Of a stretch of 64,000 bases of DNA, positions 17,547 to 25,759 are shown one piece after another (position 1 is the first letter of the stretch; each line of letters starts with the position of its first letter). Source of the stretch: Azohydromonas caseinilytica (GTDB lineage: Bacteria > Pseudomonadota > Gammaproteobacteria > Burkholderiales > Burkholderiaceae_C). Under the pieces are notes generated by a model. That model did not search any database. It saw nothing but the letters and a program-made list of their open reading frames with translations, and was not told the origin of the DNA. Location of the stretch: contig NZ_JABBFW010000023.1 in NCBI RefSeq assembly GCF_012927045.1, forward strand, positions 1-64,000, given 5' to 3'. The position numbers and the translations under genes are program-made.

Positions 17547-19319
17547 TCAATCCCGCGTGCAGCCCGGGCCCGGCAGCTCGGCGCATTCCTGGAACACGCG
17601 CACGGTGCAGCGGCGGCAGGTGTCGCAGTCCAGGCGATGCGTGATGGCCGCAATCGCGCGGCGCTTGTCGGGAAAGATGTGGTCCGCGCCCAGCTCGTCG
17701 AGGAAGCCGTCGCGCCGCCACTGCGCCAGCACCGGCGGGCGCGGGCGGTGGAAGTACAGGTCGCCGCCCAGGGCACGGCGCGCGTGCAGCTCCTGGCGCC
17801 ACAGGTCGGCACCGGCCACGTCGATGAAGTTCATGCTCTTGGCCATCACCAGCAGGTGCTTCTGGGGGCGCGGCCGGTCGCGCAGCGCCTGCAGCTGGTT
17901 GGCCACATGCGCGGTGGCGCCGAAGTAGACCGAGCCCTCCATGCGCAAGAGCTTGAGCTGGGGACACTCGGGCAGCGCGTCGGGCGTGTGCGCCACCACC
18001 ACGAAGGGCCGGTGCGCGTCGGCACGGTCGCGGTTGAAGCCCATGGTGCGCATGGCCGGGCGCGAGGTGCGGTGCAGGTACAGGCCCAGCGAGAGCGCGC
18101 TGCCGATGAGCACCGCGATCTCCAGGCGCAGCGTCAGCGTGGCGGCCAGCGTGATCAGCGCCACGGCCAGCTCCTGGCGGCTGGCGCGCGCGAGCCGTTT
18201 CCAGCGCGGCAGGTCCAGCAGCGTCCAGCCCACCAGCACCAGCAGGCCCGCGATGGCGGCATAGGGAATGTGCGCCAGCACCGGCGCGGTCAGCGCCACC
18301 AGCGGGATCAGCAGCAGCGCGGAGAACACCGCCGCCAGCGGCGAGCGCGCCCCGGCTTCCAGGTTCGGCATGGAACGGTTGAGCGAGCCGCAGGAGACGT
18401 AGCAGGAGAACAAGCCGCCGACGAGGTTGGACAGGCCCTGGCCCAGGAACTCGCGGTTGGCGTCGATGCGCTGGCCCGAGCGCGCGGCCACGGCCTTGGC
18501 GATGGCAATGGACTGCGCCAGCGCCACCACGGTCAAGGCCGCGGCGATGCCCAGCAGCTGCGGCAGTTGCGCCACCTGCACGCCGGGCAGGTGAAAGGGC
18601 GGCAGTGGCGAGGGCAGCGGCCCCAGCACCCGCAGTTGCCAGGCCGGGGGCGCCCAGCGCTCCAGCGCCCAGGCCAGCAGCGTGCCGGCGGCCAGCGCGA
18701 TCAGCATGAAGGGCGAGCCGCGTCGCCACTGCCGCAGCCCAGCGGCCGCACCCAGTGTCACGACGGCCACCAGCAGCGCGCCGGGCCGCGGCGCCTGCGT
18801 GAGGGCCGCGCGCAGCACGTCCGCGGCGCTGGGGCCCGGCGGCAGCGCCAGGCCCAGCGCGTCCTTCAAGGCGTGCACGGCAATGAGGCCCGCCGCGCCG
18901 GCGGTGAAGCCCAGCAGCGCGGTCGGGGAAATGAAGTTGGCGATGGCCCCGAGCCGCAGCGCGCCGGTGGCGAACTGCAGCAGCCCCACCAGCACCGTCA
19001 CGGCCAGCGCCAGCTCGATGTAGGCCGGGCTGCCCACGGCCGCCAGCGGCGCCAGCATCGCGAACAGCGCCAGCGAGTTGGCATTGGTCGGGCCGGACAC
19101 CACGTGGCGGCTGGAGCCCGCCAGCGCGGCCACGATGCAGGGCACCACGGAGGAATAGAGCCCGTACTGCGGCGGCAGCCCCGCCAGCGTGGCGAAGGCG
19201 ATGCCCTGCGGCAGCACCAGCACCGCGCCCAGCAGCCCGGCCAGCAGGTCGGCGCGCAGGCTTTGAGGCCAGGGAGAGGGAAGGAAACGCGAGCGCAGGG
19301 CGGAGGATGCTTTGGCCAT
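17547..19319 (-). CDS. SulP-family anion transporter with STAS domain
   Basis: This 590-aa permease carries a dicarboxylate, bicarbonate or sulfate-type anion. The transmembrane core (about residues 20-390) includes GLPPQYGLYSSVVP, VSGPTNANSLALFAML and GLFSCYVSCGSLNRS. The C-terminal STAS domain (about 430-545) includes SVYFGATAHVANQLQAL and KSMNFIDVAGADLWRQE. A cysteine-rich tail follows (CDTCRRC, then two more Cys), which is not part of the minimal STAS fold. The ATG at 19319 removes an implausible 44-residue extension. The substrate cannot be decided from sequence. The chemoreceptor gene follows 140 bases downstream on the same strand. Confidence 0.88.
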   Translation of the reverse strand: MAKASSALRSRFLPSPWPQSLRADLLAGLLGAVLVLPQGIAFATLAGLPPQYGLYSSVVPCIVAALAGSSRHVVSGPTNANSLALFAMLAPLAAVGSPAYIELALAVTVLVGLLQFATGALRLGAIANFISPTALLGFTAGAAGLIAVHALKDALGLALPPGPSAADVLRAALTQAPRPGALLVAVVTLGAAAGLRQWRRGSPFMLIALAAGTLLAWALERWAPPAWQLRVLGPLPSPLPPFHLPGVQVAQLPQLLGIAAALTVVALAQSIAIAKAVAARSGQRIDANREFLGQGLSNLVGGLFSCYVSCGSLNRSMPNLEAGARSPLAAVFSALLLIPLVALTAPVLAHIPYAAIAGLLVLVGWTLLDLPRWKRLARASRQELAVALITLAATLTLRLEIAVLIGSALSLGLYLHRTSRPAMRTMGFNRDRADAHRPFVVVAHTPDALPECPQLKLLRMEGSVYFGATAHVANQLQALRDRPRPQKHLLVMAKSMNFIDVAGADLWRQELHARRALGGDLYFHRPRPPVLAQWRRDGFLDELGADHIFPDKRRAIAAITHRLDCDTCRRCTVRVFQECAELPGPGCTRD

Positions 19320-19768
19320 GGTGCACCCGAGGTTAGCGCCTGGCCGGCGCTGGGCACCCGGCCCGCGGCGCCCAGCCGCGTCATGCCGGAGATTGCAGGC
19401 GCTTAGCACCATGATGAGCGCATGGCAAGGCTCGGTGCCCAAGCACCACACCGCGTCCGTATCGGATGTATCGGTTACCTACCCTCCCGGTCTACGGGGG
19501 ATACGCGCCGTTGCGTCCCCGGCAGAAATCCAGCGGCTCGCAACAGGCCCGGCACAGGGCGGCTGGCCTACTGCCTCAAATTGCCACTTCACGCCGCTCC
19601 ATGTCCCAAGTGCCGTTCCAGCTTCCTGCTTCAGCCTCATCTCTGCCCGCGCGCTTACCAGACGCGGCACCGCCAGGCCAGCCCCCACCCGGCCAACAGG
19701 ACAGCGGTCTTTGCAGGCCCTGGACGGCAGTGGCGGGATGCACGGTGCCGCGCGGCGCCTGAGCGGGC
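19320..19768. other. Intergenic region between divergent genes, no gene seen
   Basis: This 449-base stretch separates the SulP gene (minus) from a small plus-strand gene and should contain both promoters. Reading frames on both strands lack ribosome-binding sites and recognisable domains. A direct repeat of TATCGG lies near 19462-19478, and a short hairpin-forming stretch (CCCTCCCGGTCTACGGGGG) near 19483-19501. No RNA gene was recognised. Confidence 0.4.
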
Positions 19769-20242
19769 ATGCGGGAGGGATGGAAGCAGCGCACGGCCCG
19801 GTTTCTTCACGGGCTGCTGGCCGTGGGCCTGGGACTGTTCCAATCGGGACGCGGCCACACCCGACAACGCTGGGTCCGGGCCACCGACCTCGAAGCGCTG
19901 GCCAGGCGCCTGCATGACTTCGAGCGGCAGCTGGGCCGGGCGCGCGGGCACTACGCGCGCAAGCACCTGTCGCGGCAAGAGATGGAGCTGGTGTGCCGGC
20001 GCACCGTCGATGAGGTGCAGACGCTGCTGCAGCCGCTGCACCCCACCGTGGCGGGCCCGGGTGCCTCCTGGGCGCTGGAGCGGCTGCGCGAGGTGCTGCA
20101 CCGCTGGCAGGAACAGAGTGCCGCCGTGGCCGCGCAGCCGCTGCAGCAGGCGGACGTGAGCGACCTGCAGGCGCGGCTGCTGGAAATCACCACGGCGCTG
20201 TACCTGTGCGCCCGCGTGGACGACCGCGACGGCGGCTGGTAG
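19769..20242 (+). CDS. Hypothetical helical protein
   Basis: This 157-aa frame shows the strong G/C third-position bias of real genes in this window. It encodes a short hydrophobic N-terminal stretch (FLHGLLAVGLGLF), then long predicted helices rich in Leu, Arg, Glu and Gln (EALARRLHDFERQLGRARGH, LVCRRTVDEVQTLLQ). I recognise no family. It converges on the esterase gene, ending 43 bases from that gene's stop. It might be membrane-anchored with a cytoplasmic coiled coil. Confidence 0.55.
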   Translation: MREGWKQRTARFLHGLLAVGLGLFQSGRGHTRQRWVRATDLEALARRLHDFERQLGRARGHYARKHLSRQEMELVCRRTVDEVQTLLQPLHPTVAGPGASWALERLREVLHRWQEQSAAVAAQPLQQADVSDLQARLLEITTALYLCARVDDRDGGW

Positions 20243-20284
20243 GGCCGGCTCGTCCCTGCCGCGCCCGGGCCTGGGTGCAACGTC

Positions 20285-21283
20285 TCAGCGCGCGTCGAAC
20301 TGCGCGCGCACGAAGCGCCAGACCAGGCGCGAGGCATCGGGCCCGTGCGGGTCGCCGAAGCGCTGGCGCGCGTCGCCGCCGCTCCAGGCGTGGCCCAGGC
20401 CCTGCACCTCGCACAGCGTGGCCACCGTGCGGCGCCCGCACTTGTAGTCCGTGACCTGCATCGCGTGGCGCTGGCCGCGCTGCACGGTGCGCCACGCGCC
20501 GCACCGGGCGCCGGCCGCCTGCGCCCACAGTTCGGCCGCGGCGGCGGCGTTGCGCGTGGACACCACCCGGTCCGCGCTGCCGTGCAGCACCAGCAGCGGC
20601 GGCAACGGCACGCCAGGCTGAAGCGGCAGGCCCAGCGGCACGGTGGCGATGGCGCCATGGCCGAGCATGGCGCGCAGCGCCGTGGCCGAGGAACGGGCCA
20701 GGCCCGGCGGCACGCCGGAGTGCATTGCCACCGCGCGGAACAGTTGCGGCCGCCGCACGCCCAGCAGCGCCGCCATGCTGGCGCCGGCCGACAGGCCGGC
20801 CACGGCGATGCGCTCCCGGTCCACCGCATGCAGCAGCGCCACCTGCTCGACCGCCGTCGCCAGCGTGGCGACCTCGGCCAGCGCCTGGCCGCTGCGCGTG
20901 TCGTACCAGTTCCAGCAGCCCTGCGGATGGGCCAGGCGGTCCTGCTCGGGGTAGAGCACCATGAAGCCCTCGCGGGCGGCCAGCCGGTTCATGCCCGTGC
21001 TCAGCGCGAACTCGCGCGCGTCCTGGCCGCAGCCGTGCAGCATCACCAGCAGAGGCAGGCGCCGGCGCACGGGCACGGCCGGGCGGAACAGGTACCAGCG
21101 CCGCGTCCCGGCCGGCCCCAGCACCGCGCCCTGCAGCCACTCGCCCCGGCCCGGTGGCGGCTGGCGCGCCGCCGCCGCGGCCCGGGCCAGCTCGCGCGTG
21201 GTCCGCTCCTGCGCCTGGGTCAAGGCGCGGGCCTGGCGCTTGGCGGCGCGCTGCCACAGCGTGGCAAGCTTGGTGGCAGCCAT
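20285..21283 (-). CDS. PHB depolymerase-family esterase (alpha/beta hydrolase)
   Basis: This 332-aa protein has the depolymerase/feruloyl-esterase-type core: LPLLVMLHGCGQDAREFA (oxyanion region), nucleophile elbow AVAGLSAGASMAALL, acid-residue region VLHGSADRVV, and the catalytic His in QGLGHAWSGGD. The N-terminal 60 residues are basic and helical rather than a clear signal peptide, so a cytoplasmic short-chain esterase is as likely as a polymer depolymerase. The start was chosen where ATG overlaps the TGA of the IclR gene (TGATG at 21283), implying coupling. The CoA-transferase at 28821 and the hydroxybutyrate dehydrogenase remnant fit loosely with hydroxybutyrate metabolism. Confidence 0.82.
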   Translation of the reverse strand: MAATKLATLWQRAAKRQARALTQAQERTTRELARAAAAARQPPPGRGEWLQGAVLGPAGTRRWYLFRPAVPVRRRLPLLVMLHGCGQDAREFALSTGMNRLAAREGFMVLYPEQDRLAHPQGCWNWYDTRSGQALAEVATLATAVEQVALLHAVDRERIAVAGLSAGASMAALLGVRRPQLFRAVAMHSGVPPGLARSSATALRAMLGHGAIATVPLGLPLQPGVPLPPLLVLHGSADRVVSTRNAAAAAELWAQAAGARCGAWRTVQRGQRHAMQVTDYKCGRRTVATLCEVQGLGHAWSGGDARQRFGDPHGPDASRLVWRFVRAQFDAR

Positions 21284-22098
21284 CAGGCCGGCGGCCTTCC
21301 CTGCCAGCCCAGCCGCCTGGACATCTCCGCCGCGGCCTCGCGCACCGCCCTGGCCGCGGCGGAGTCCCAATCCACGGGCAGATCTTCCTGGTGGCCCAGC
21401 GCGGTGATGACCAGCACGGCCTGGCCCTCGTGGTCCAGCACCGGGGCGCTGAAGGCGTTGACGTTGGGGATGGGCCGGCCTTCGGCCCGCACCACGCCAT
21501 GCTGGCGCACGTCCTCGCGCGCCTGCTGCACCAACGCCTCTTCCTCGCGAGTGAGCGCTGCGCCGGGCCGAGCCGGATCGCCCAATGCCCCGGCCATGGC
21601 CGACGCGATGCGCTCGTTCGGCAAGGCGGCGGCAAAGGCGCGTCCGGTGGCGGTGTGCAGCACCGACATCACGGTGCCGGCGCGCATCGCCACCAGCAGC
21701 GGTTGGCGCGCCTCGATCATGCGCACCACGGTCGGGCCGAAGTTGCCCCACAGCGCCAGCGCCACGGCGTAGCCCGTCTCGTCCGCCAGCCGCTCCGCGA
21801 TCGGACCGGCCACGCGCATCGGATCGAGCTGGTGCAGGCAGGTCAGCCCCAGCTGCAGCGCCGCCGGGCCCAGCGCGTAGCGGCCAGTGTGCGGGTCCTG
21901 CTCGATCAGCCCCAGCTTGCCGAAGCTCACCAGGTACGGATGCGCGCGCGCGGGCGGCAAGCCGGCCTGCCCGGCCAGATCCTTCAGCGACATCGGCCCC
22001 GGGTTGGCTGCCAGCACCAGCAGCAGCCGCCCGCCCACCTCCACCGACTGCACGGCGCGCTGGCCGCTCTCTTCCTGCGCGTTCACGGCTTGAGCCAC
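21283..22098 (-). CDS. IclR-family transcriptional regulator
   Basis: This 271-aa regulator has an N-terminal winged helix (RAVQSVEVGGRLLLVLAANP, then LKDLAGQAGLPPARAHPYLVS) and a C-terminal effector domain with GRAFAAALPNERI and an AFSAPVLDHEGQAVL segment. The GTG at 22098 was chosen because GGGAG lies five bases upstream; the longer ATG frame would run into the operator region. It is divergent from the MBL-fold gene at 22211 and almost certainly controls the aromatic catabolic operon 22211-28597, through sites at 22141-22179. IclR proteins commonly respond to aromatic acids. Confidence 0.88.
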   Translation of the reverse strand: MAQAVNAQEESGQRAVQSVEVGGRLLLVLAANPGPMSLKDLAGQAGLPPARAHPYLVSFGKLGLIEQDPHTGRYALGPAALQLGLTCLHQLDPMRVAGPIAERLADETGYAVALALWGNFGPTVVRMIEARQPLLVAMRAGTVMSVLHTATGRAFAAALPNERIASAMAGALGDPARPGAALTREEEALVQQAREDVRQHGVVRAEGRPIPNVNAFSAPVLDHEGQAVLVITALGHQEDLPVDWDSAAARAVREAAAEMSRRLGWQGRPPA

Positions 22099-22140
22099 GC
22101 CATCTCCCTTGAATCCATCAGAGTTTTCCCTATGAGAATG

Positions 22141-22179
22141 CGTTTGCAAGGAGCAAATACGCAGCCTACACTGCAAACG
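22141..22179. promoter_or_regulatory. Candidate IclR operator with three TTTGC-type half-sites
   Basis: Between the divergent regulator and MBL genes, CGTTTGCA (22141-22148) and its exact reverse complement TGCAAACG (22172-22179) are separated by 23 bases. Nested inside, TTTGC and GCAAA (22143-22157) form a palindrome around AAGGA. The site lies 32-70 bases before the MBL start codon, where a regulator could act on both promoters. The binding protein is inferred from position. Confidence 0.65.
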
Positions 22180-22210
22180 TGTTCGTTATAGACAAATCAG
22201 TTCGCCAGCC

Positions 22211-23170
22211 ATGAACCCTAGCAAGAAGTTCGCTTCCCAAGCCGACCTGGAAGAAAAGAAGGTCAGCTTCAGCCAGATCTCCGAGCACGCCTGGGCCTAC
22301 ACGGCCGAGGGCGACCCCAACACCGGGATCATCATCGGCGACGACGCCGTGTTGGTGGCCGACACGCAAGCCACGCCCGCCATGGCCGCCGACGTGATCC
22401 GCCGCATCCGCGAGGTGACGGACAAGCCCATCAAGTACGTGGTGCTCACCCACTACCACGCCGTGCGCGTGCTGGGCGCCTCGGCCTATGCGCCGCAGCA
22501 GGTCATCGCCAGCCAGGACACCTACGACTTGATCGTGGAGCGCGGCGAGCAGGACAAGGCCAGCGAGATCGGCCGCTTCCCGCGCCTGTTCCGCAACGTC
22601 GAGACGGTGCCCGCGGGCCTGACCTGGCCGACCATGGCCTTCACCGGGAAGATGACGCTGTTCCTCGGCAAGCTGGAGGTGCAGCTGCTGCAGCTCGGCC
22701 GCGGCCACACCAAGGGCGACACCGTGGTGTGGCTGCCCCAGGAGCGCACGCTGCTGTCGGGCGACTTGGTGGAGTTCGACGCCACGCCGTATGCGGGCGA
22801 CGCCTACTTCAAGGACTGGCCGCAGACGCTGGACAACATCGCCGCGTTGAATCCGCGCGCGCTGGTGCCGGGCCGCGGCGCGGCGCTGGTGGGCGAGGAG
22901 CAGGTACAGGCCGGCCTCGCCGGCACGCGCGCCTTCATCTCCGACCTGTACCAGGCGGTGCAGGCGGGGGCTGCCGCCGGCAAGGACCTCAAGGCCGTCT
23001 ACAAGGAGGCCTACGCCCAGATGGCGCCCAAGTACGGCCAGTGGGTGATCTTCGACCACTGCATGCCCTTCGACGTGACCCGCGCCTATGACGAGGCCAC
23101 GCAGTACGCCGACCCGCGCGTGTGGACCGCCGAGCGCGACCGCCAGATGTGGGAAGCGCTGGAAGGCTGA
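22211..23170 (+). CDS. MBL-fold protein with altered metal-binding motif
   Basis: This 319-aa protein belongs to the metallo-beta-lactamase superfamily. The usual HxHxDH motif reads H81-Y-H83-A-V-R, so the Asp and second His that complete the Zn2 site are Val85 and Arg86. Other elements remain: GRGHTKGDTVVWLPQ, LLSGDLVEFDATPY, and a final His in FDHCMPFDV. It may use one metal or act differently from lactonases and glyoxalase II. It is the first gene of the catabolic operon, 115 bases before the FAD hydroxylase gene. Hydrolysis of a lactone or thioester intermediate is possible but unproven. Confidence 0.8.
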   Translation: MNPSKKFASQADLEEKKVSFSQISEHAWAYTAEGDPNTGIIIGDDAVLVADTQATPAMAADVIRRIREVTDKPIKYVVLTHYHAVRVLGASAYAPQQVIASQDTYDLIVERGEQDKASEIGRFPRLFRNVETVPAGLTWPTMAFTGKMTLFLGKLEVQLLQLGRGHTKGDTVVWLPQERTLLSGDLVEFDATPYAGDAYFKDWPQTLDNIAALNPRALVPGRGAALVGEEQVQAGLAGTRAFISDLYQAVQAGAAAGKDLKAVYKEAYAQMAPKYGQWVIFDHCMPFDVTRAYDEATQYADPRVWTAERDRQMWEALEG

Positions 23171-23285
23171 TCCGCCTCACTCGCCGCACCTCACCCCTCT
23201 TCACCCCAGGAATCAGAAAGCACCGGACGCGCCGCCCGCGGCGCGCCCGTGGGGTCGCTCATCCCTACGGAATCACGGAGACAAC

Positions 23286-24941
23286 ATGCTCAAGACCTAC
23301 ACGTACCCGAAGTTCGAGTACCGCAAGCCGCCGGAGCTGTCCGGCGCGGCGCCGCGGCGCTACCCGGTGGTCATCGTCGGCGCCGGCCCGGTGGGCATGA
23401 CGGCCGCGCTGGACTGCCGCCTGCACGGCATCCCCGTCGTCGTGCTCGATGACGACGACACCGTGTCCGTGGGCTCGCGCGGCCTGTGCTACGCCAAGCG
23501 CACGCTGGAGATCCTGGACCGCGTCGGCGTGGGCGAGCCGGTGGTGAACAAGGGCGTGGACTGGAGCGTGGGCCGCACCTTCTTCGGCGAGGGCGAGGTC
23601 TTCAACTTCGACCTGCTGCCCGAGGCGGACCACAAGCGCCCGGGCATGGTGAACCTGCAGCAGTACTACCTGGAGCAGTACCAGGTGGAGCGCTGCCAGC
23701 AGACCGGCGTCGAGATCCGCTGGAAGAACAAGGTGCTTTCCGTCACGCCCGAGGGCGACCATGTGTCGCTGCAGGTGGAGACGCCCGACGGCGTGTACGC
23801 GCTGGAGACCGACTGGCTGATCGTGTGCGACGGCGCGCGCAGCCCGATCCGCACCATGCTGGGCCTGGACATCGACGGCAAGGTGTTCATGGACCGCTTC
23901 CTGATCGCCGACGTGGTGATGAAGGCGCAGTTCCCGGCCGAGCGCTGGTTCTGGTTCGATCCGCCCTTCCATCGCAACCAGTCGGTGCTGCTGCACCGCG
24001 AGGCCGACGATGTCTGGCGCATCGATTTTCAGCTGGGCTGGAACGTGGACCCGGAGGAGGAAAAGAAGCCGGAGAAGGTGATTCCGCGCATCAAGGCCAT
24101 GCTCGGGGACGAGCGCGAGTTCGACCTGGAGTGGGTCAGCGTCTACACCTTCCAGTGCCGGCGCATGGGCCGCTTCAACCACGGCCGCGTGCTGTTCGCC
24201 GGGGACTCCGCGCACCAGGTCTCGCCCTTCGGCGCCCGCGGCGCCAACTCCGGCATCCAGGACACCGACAACCTGGTGTGGAAGCTCAAGCTGGTGCTGG
24301 ACGGCCTGGCGCCCGAGAAGCTGCTGGACAGCTATTCCGAAGAACGGGTGTACGCGGCCGACGAGAACATCCTGAACTCGACCCGCTCCACCGACTTCAT
24401 CACGCCCAAGAGCAAGACCAGCAAGACCTTCCGCAACGCGGTGCTGCAGCTGGCGCAGAAGCACGCCTTCGCGCGCAAGCTGGTCAATTCCGGCCGCCTG
24501 TCCGTGCCCGCGTACTACAGCGGCTCCTCGCTGAACACGCCGGACACGGAAGCCTTTGCGAGCGACATGGAGCCCGGCGCGGCCATGGCCGATGCCCCGG
24601 TACGGGTGGACGGCCGCAACGGCTGGCTGATCGACCAGCTCGGCAACCGCTTCCAGCTGCTCATCTACGCCGACGACCCGGCCCGCGTGGACCGCGCGCT
24701 GCTGGACAGCCTCAAGGACGCGCCCATTCCCGTGGAGGCCGTCGTCGTCTCGCCCCAGGCCGGCGAGCTGCCTGGCGTGCGGGTGCTGCAGGACGTGAAG
24801 GGCCTCGTGGCCTCGCGCTACGACGCCCGCGACGGCAGCGCCTTCCTGTTGCGGCCCGACCAGCATGTGTGCGCCCGCTGGCGCGGCGCCGATGCCGCCA
24901 AGGTGCGCCAAGCCGTGGCCCGCGCCACCTGCAACGCCTGA
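23286..24941 (+). CDS. FAD-dependent aromatic hydroxylase (PheA/TfdB/MhpA-like)
   Basis: This 551-aa class A flavoprotein monooxygenase has the dinucleotide fold VVIVGAGPVGMTAALDC (about residues 28-44), the DG motif VCDGARSPIRTMLGL (about 178), and the FAD-ribityl GD motif GRVLFAGDSAHQVSPFGARG (about 300). A C-terminal thioredoxin-like domain is present, as in phenol hydroxylases. It should add a hydroxyl to a phenolic ring using NAD(P)H and O2. The ATG at 23286 has GGAGA five bases upstream. It sits 16 bases before the DUF2783 gene, with the VOC and fumarylacetoacetase genes after that. The substrate cannot be read from sequence. Confidence 0.88.
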   Translation: MLKTYTYPKFEYRKPPELSGAAPRRYPVVIVGAGPVGMTAALDCRLHGIPVVVLDDDDTVSVGSRGLCYAKRTLEILDRVGVGEPVVNKGVDWSVGRTFFGEGEVFNFDLLPEADHKRPGMVNLQQYYLEQYQVERCQQTGVEIRWKNKVLSVTPEGDHVSLQVETPDGVYALETDWLIVCDGARSPIRTMLGLDIDGKVFMDRFLIADVVMKAQFPAERWFWFDPPFHRNQSVLLHREADDVWRIDFQLGWNVDPEEEKKPEKVIPRIKAMLGDEREFDLEWVSVYTFQCRRMGRFNHGRVLFAGDSAHQVSPFGARGANSGIQDTDNLVWKLKLVLDGLAPEKLLDSYSEERVYAADENILNSTRSTDFITPKSKTSKTFRNAVLQLAQKHAFARKLVNSGRLSVPAYYSGSSLNTPDTEAFASDMEPGAAMADAPVRVDGRNGWLIDQLGNRFQLLIYADDPARVDRALLDSLKDAPIPVEAVVVSPQAGELPGVRVLQDVKGLVASRYDARDGSAFLLRPDQHVCARWRGADAAKVRQAVARATCNA

Positions 24942-24957
24942 ACCCAAGGAGCATCCC

Positions 24958-25182
24958 ATGTCGCTCGAACTGCAACCCAACTTCAACGAAGCCGGCAAGC
25001 GCTACTACCGCGACTTCTCGCCCGGCGACGACTTCTACCAGCTGCTCATCGACATGCACCGCGACCTCAGCGACGAGCAGAGCGCGCTGGTCAACGCCAA
25101 GCTGGTGCTGCTGCTGAGCAACCACATCGGCGACATCGCCGTGCTGCGCGAGGCCATGGCGCTCGCCCGCGAAGGCGTCTGA
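24958..25182 (+). CDS. DUF2783 domain protein
   Basis: This 74-aa protein, MSLELQPNFNEAGKRYYRDF then GDDFYQLLIDMHRDLSDEQS and LVLLLSNHIGD, matches the pattern of the small DUF2783 family, often encoded beside FAD-dependent aromatic hydroxylases. It is acidic and helical with no cysteines, so it is not a ferredoxin. It may be an accessory or stabilising subunit of the hydroxylase. AAGGAG precedes the ATG. It is tightly packed between the hydroxylase and VOC genes. Confidence 0.8.
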   Translation: MSLELQPNFNEAGKRYYRDFSPGDDFYQLLIDMHRDLSDEQSALVNAKLVLLLSNHIGDIAVLREAMALAREGV

Positions 25183-25209
25183 AGTTTGAAGACTGACAAG
25201 GAAGCCCCC

Positions 25210-25746
25210 ATGCTGATCAGCCAAGTCCACCACGTCGCCTACCGCTGCAAGGATGCGAAGGAAACCGTCGAGTGGTACGGCAAGCACCTCGACATGAAGT
25301 TCGTGCTCGCCATCGCCGAGAACGAGGTGCCCTCCACCAAGGCGCCCGACCCGTACATGCACATTTTCCTGGACGCGGGCCACGGCAACATCCTGGCCTT
25401 CTTCGAGCTGCCCAGCCAGCCGCCGATGGACCGCGACCGCAACACGCCGAGCTGGGTGCAGCACCTGGCGCTGAAGGTCGATTCGGTGGAGACGCTCATC
25501 GCCACCAAGGCGCGGCTGGAGGCCGCCGGCATCGAGGTGGTGGGCCCCACCGACCACACCATCTTCAAGTCCATTTACTTCTTCGACCCCAACGGCCACC
25601 GCCTGGAGCTGGCCGCCGACTGCGGCACGCCCGCGATGATGCAAAAGCTCGACGAGGTGAAGTGGGACATGCTGGAGGAGTGGAGCCGCACCAAGCGGGC
25701 GCCCAAGCATGCCGCGTGGATGCATGACGGCAGCGCGGCGGCTTGA
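25210..25746 (+). CDS. VOC-family protein, possible ring-cleavage dioxygenase or glyoxalase-like enzyme
   Basis: This 178-aa protein has paired beta-alpha-beta modules of the vicinal-oxygen-chelate fold. Candidate metal ligands are in VHHVAYRCKD (His near residue 6-7), WVQHLALKVDS (His) and NGHRLELAAD (Glu), the 2-His-1-Glu set of extradiol dioxygenases and glyoxalase I. The ATG at 25210 has AAGGA upstream. It lies between the hydroxylase module and fumarylacetoacetase, exactly where a ring-cleaving enzyme would be needed, and no other dioxygenase is present in the operon. That role is inference; an isomerase is the alternative. Confidence 0.75.
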   Translation: MLISQVHHVAYRCKDAKETVEWYGKHLDMKFVLAIAENEVPSTKAPDPYMHIFLDAGHGNILAFFELPSQPPMDRDRNTPSWVQHLALKVDSVETLIATKARLEAAGIEVVGPTDHTIFKSIYFFDPNGHRLELAADCGTPAMMQKLDEVKWDMLEEWSRTKRAPKHAAWMHDGSAAA

Positions 25747-25759
25747 GGGCGAGGCCGCG

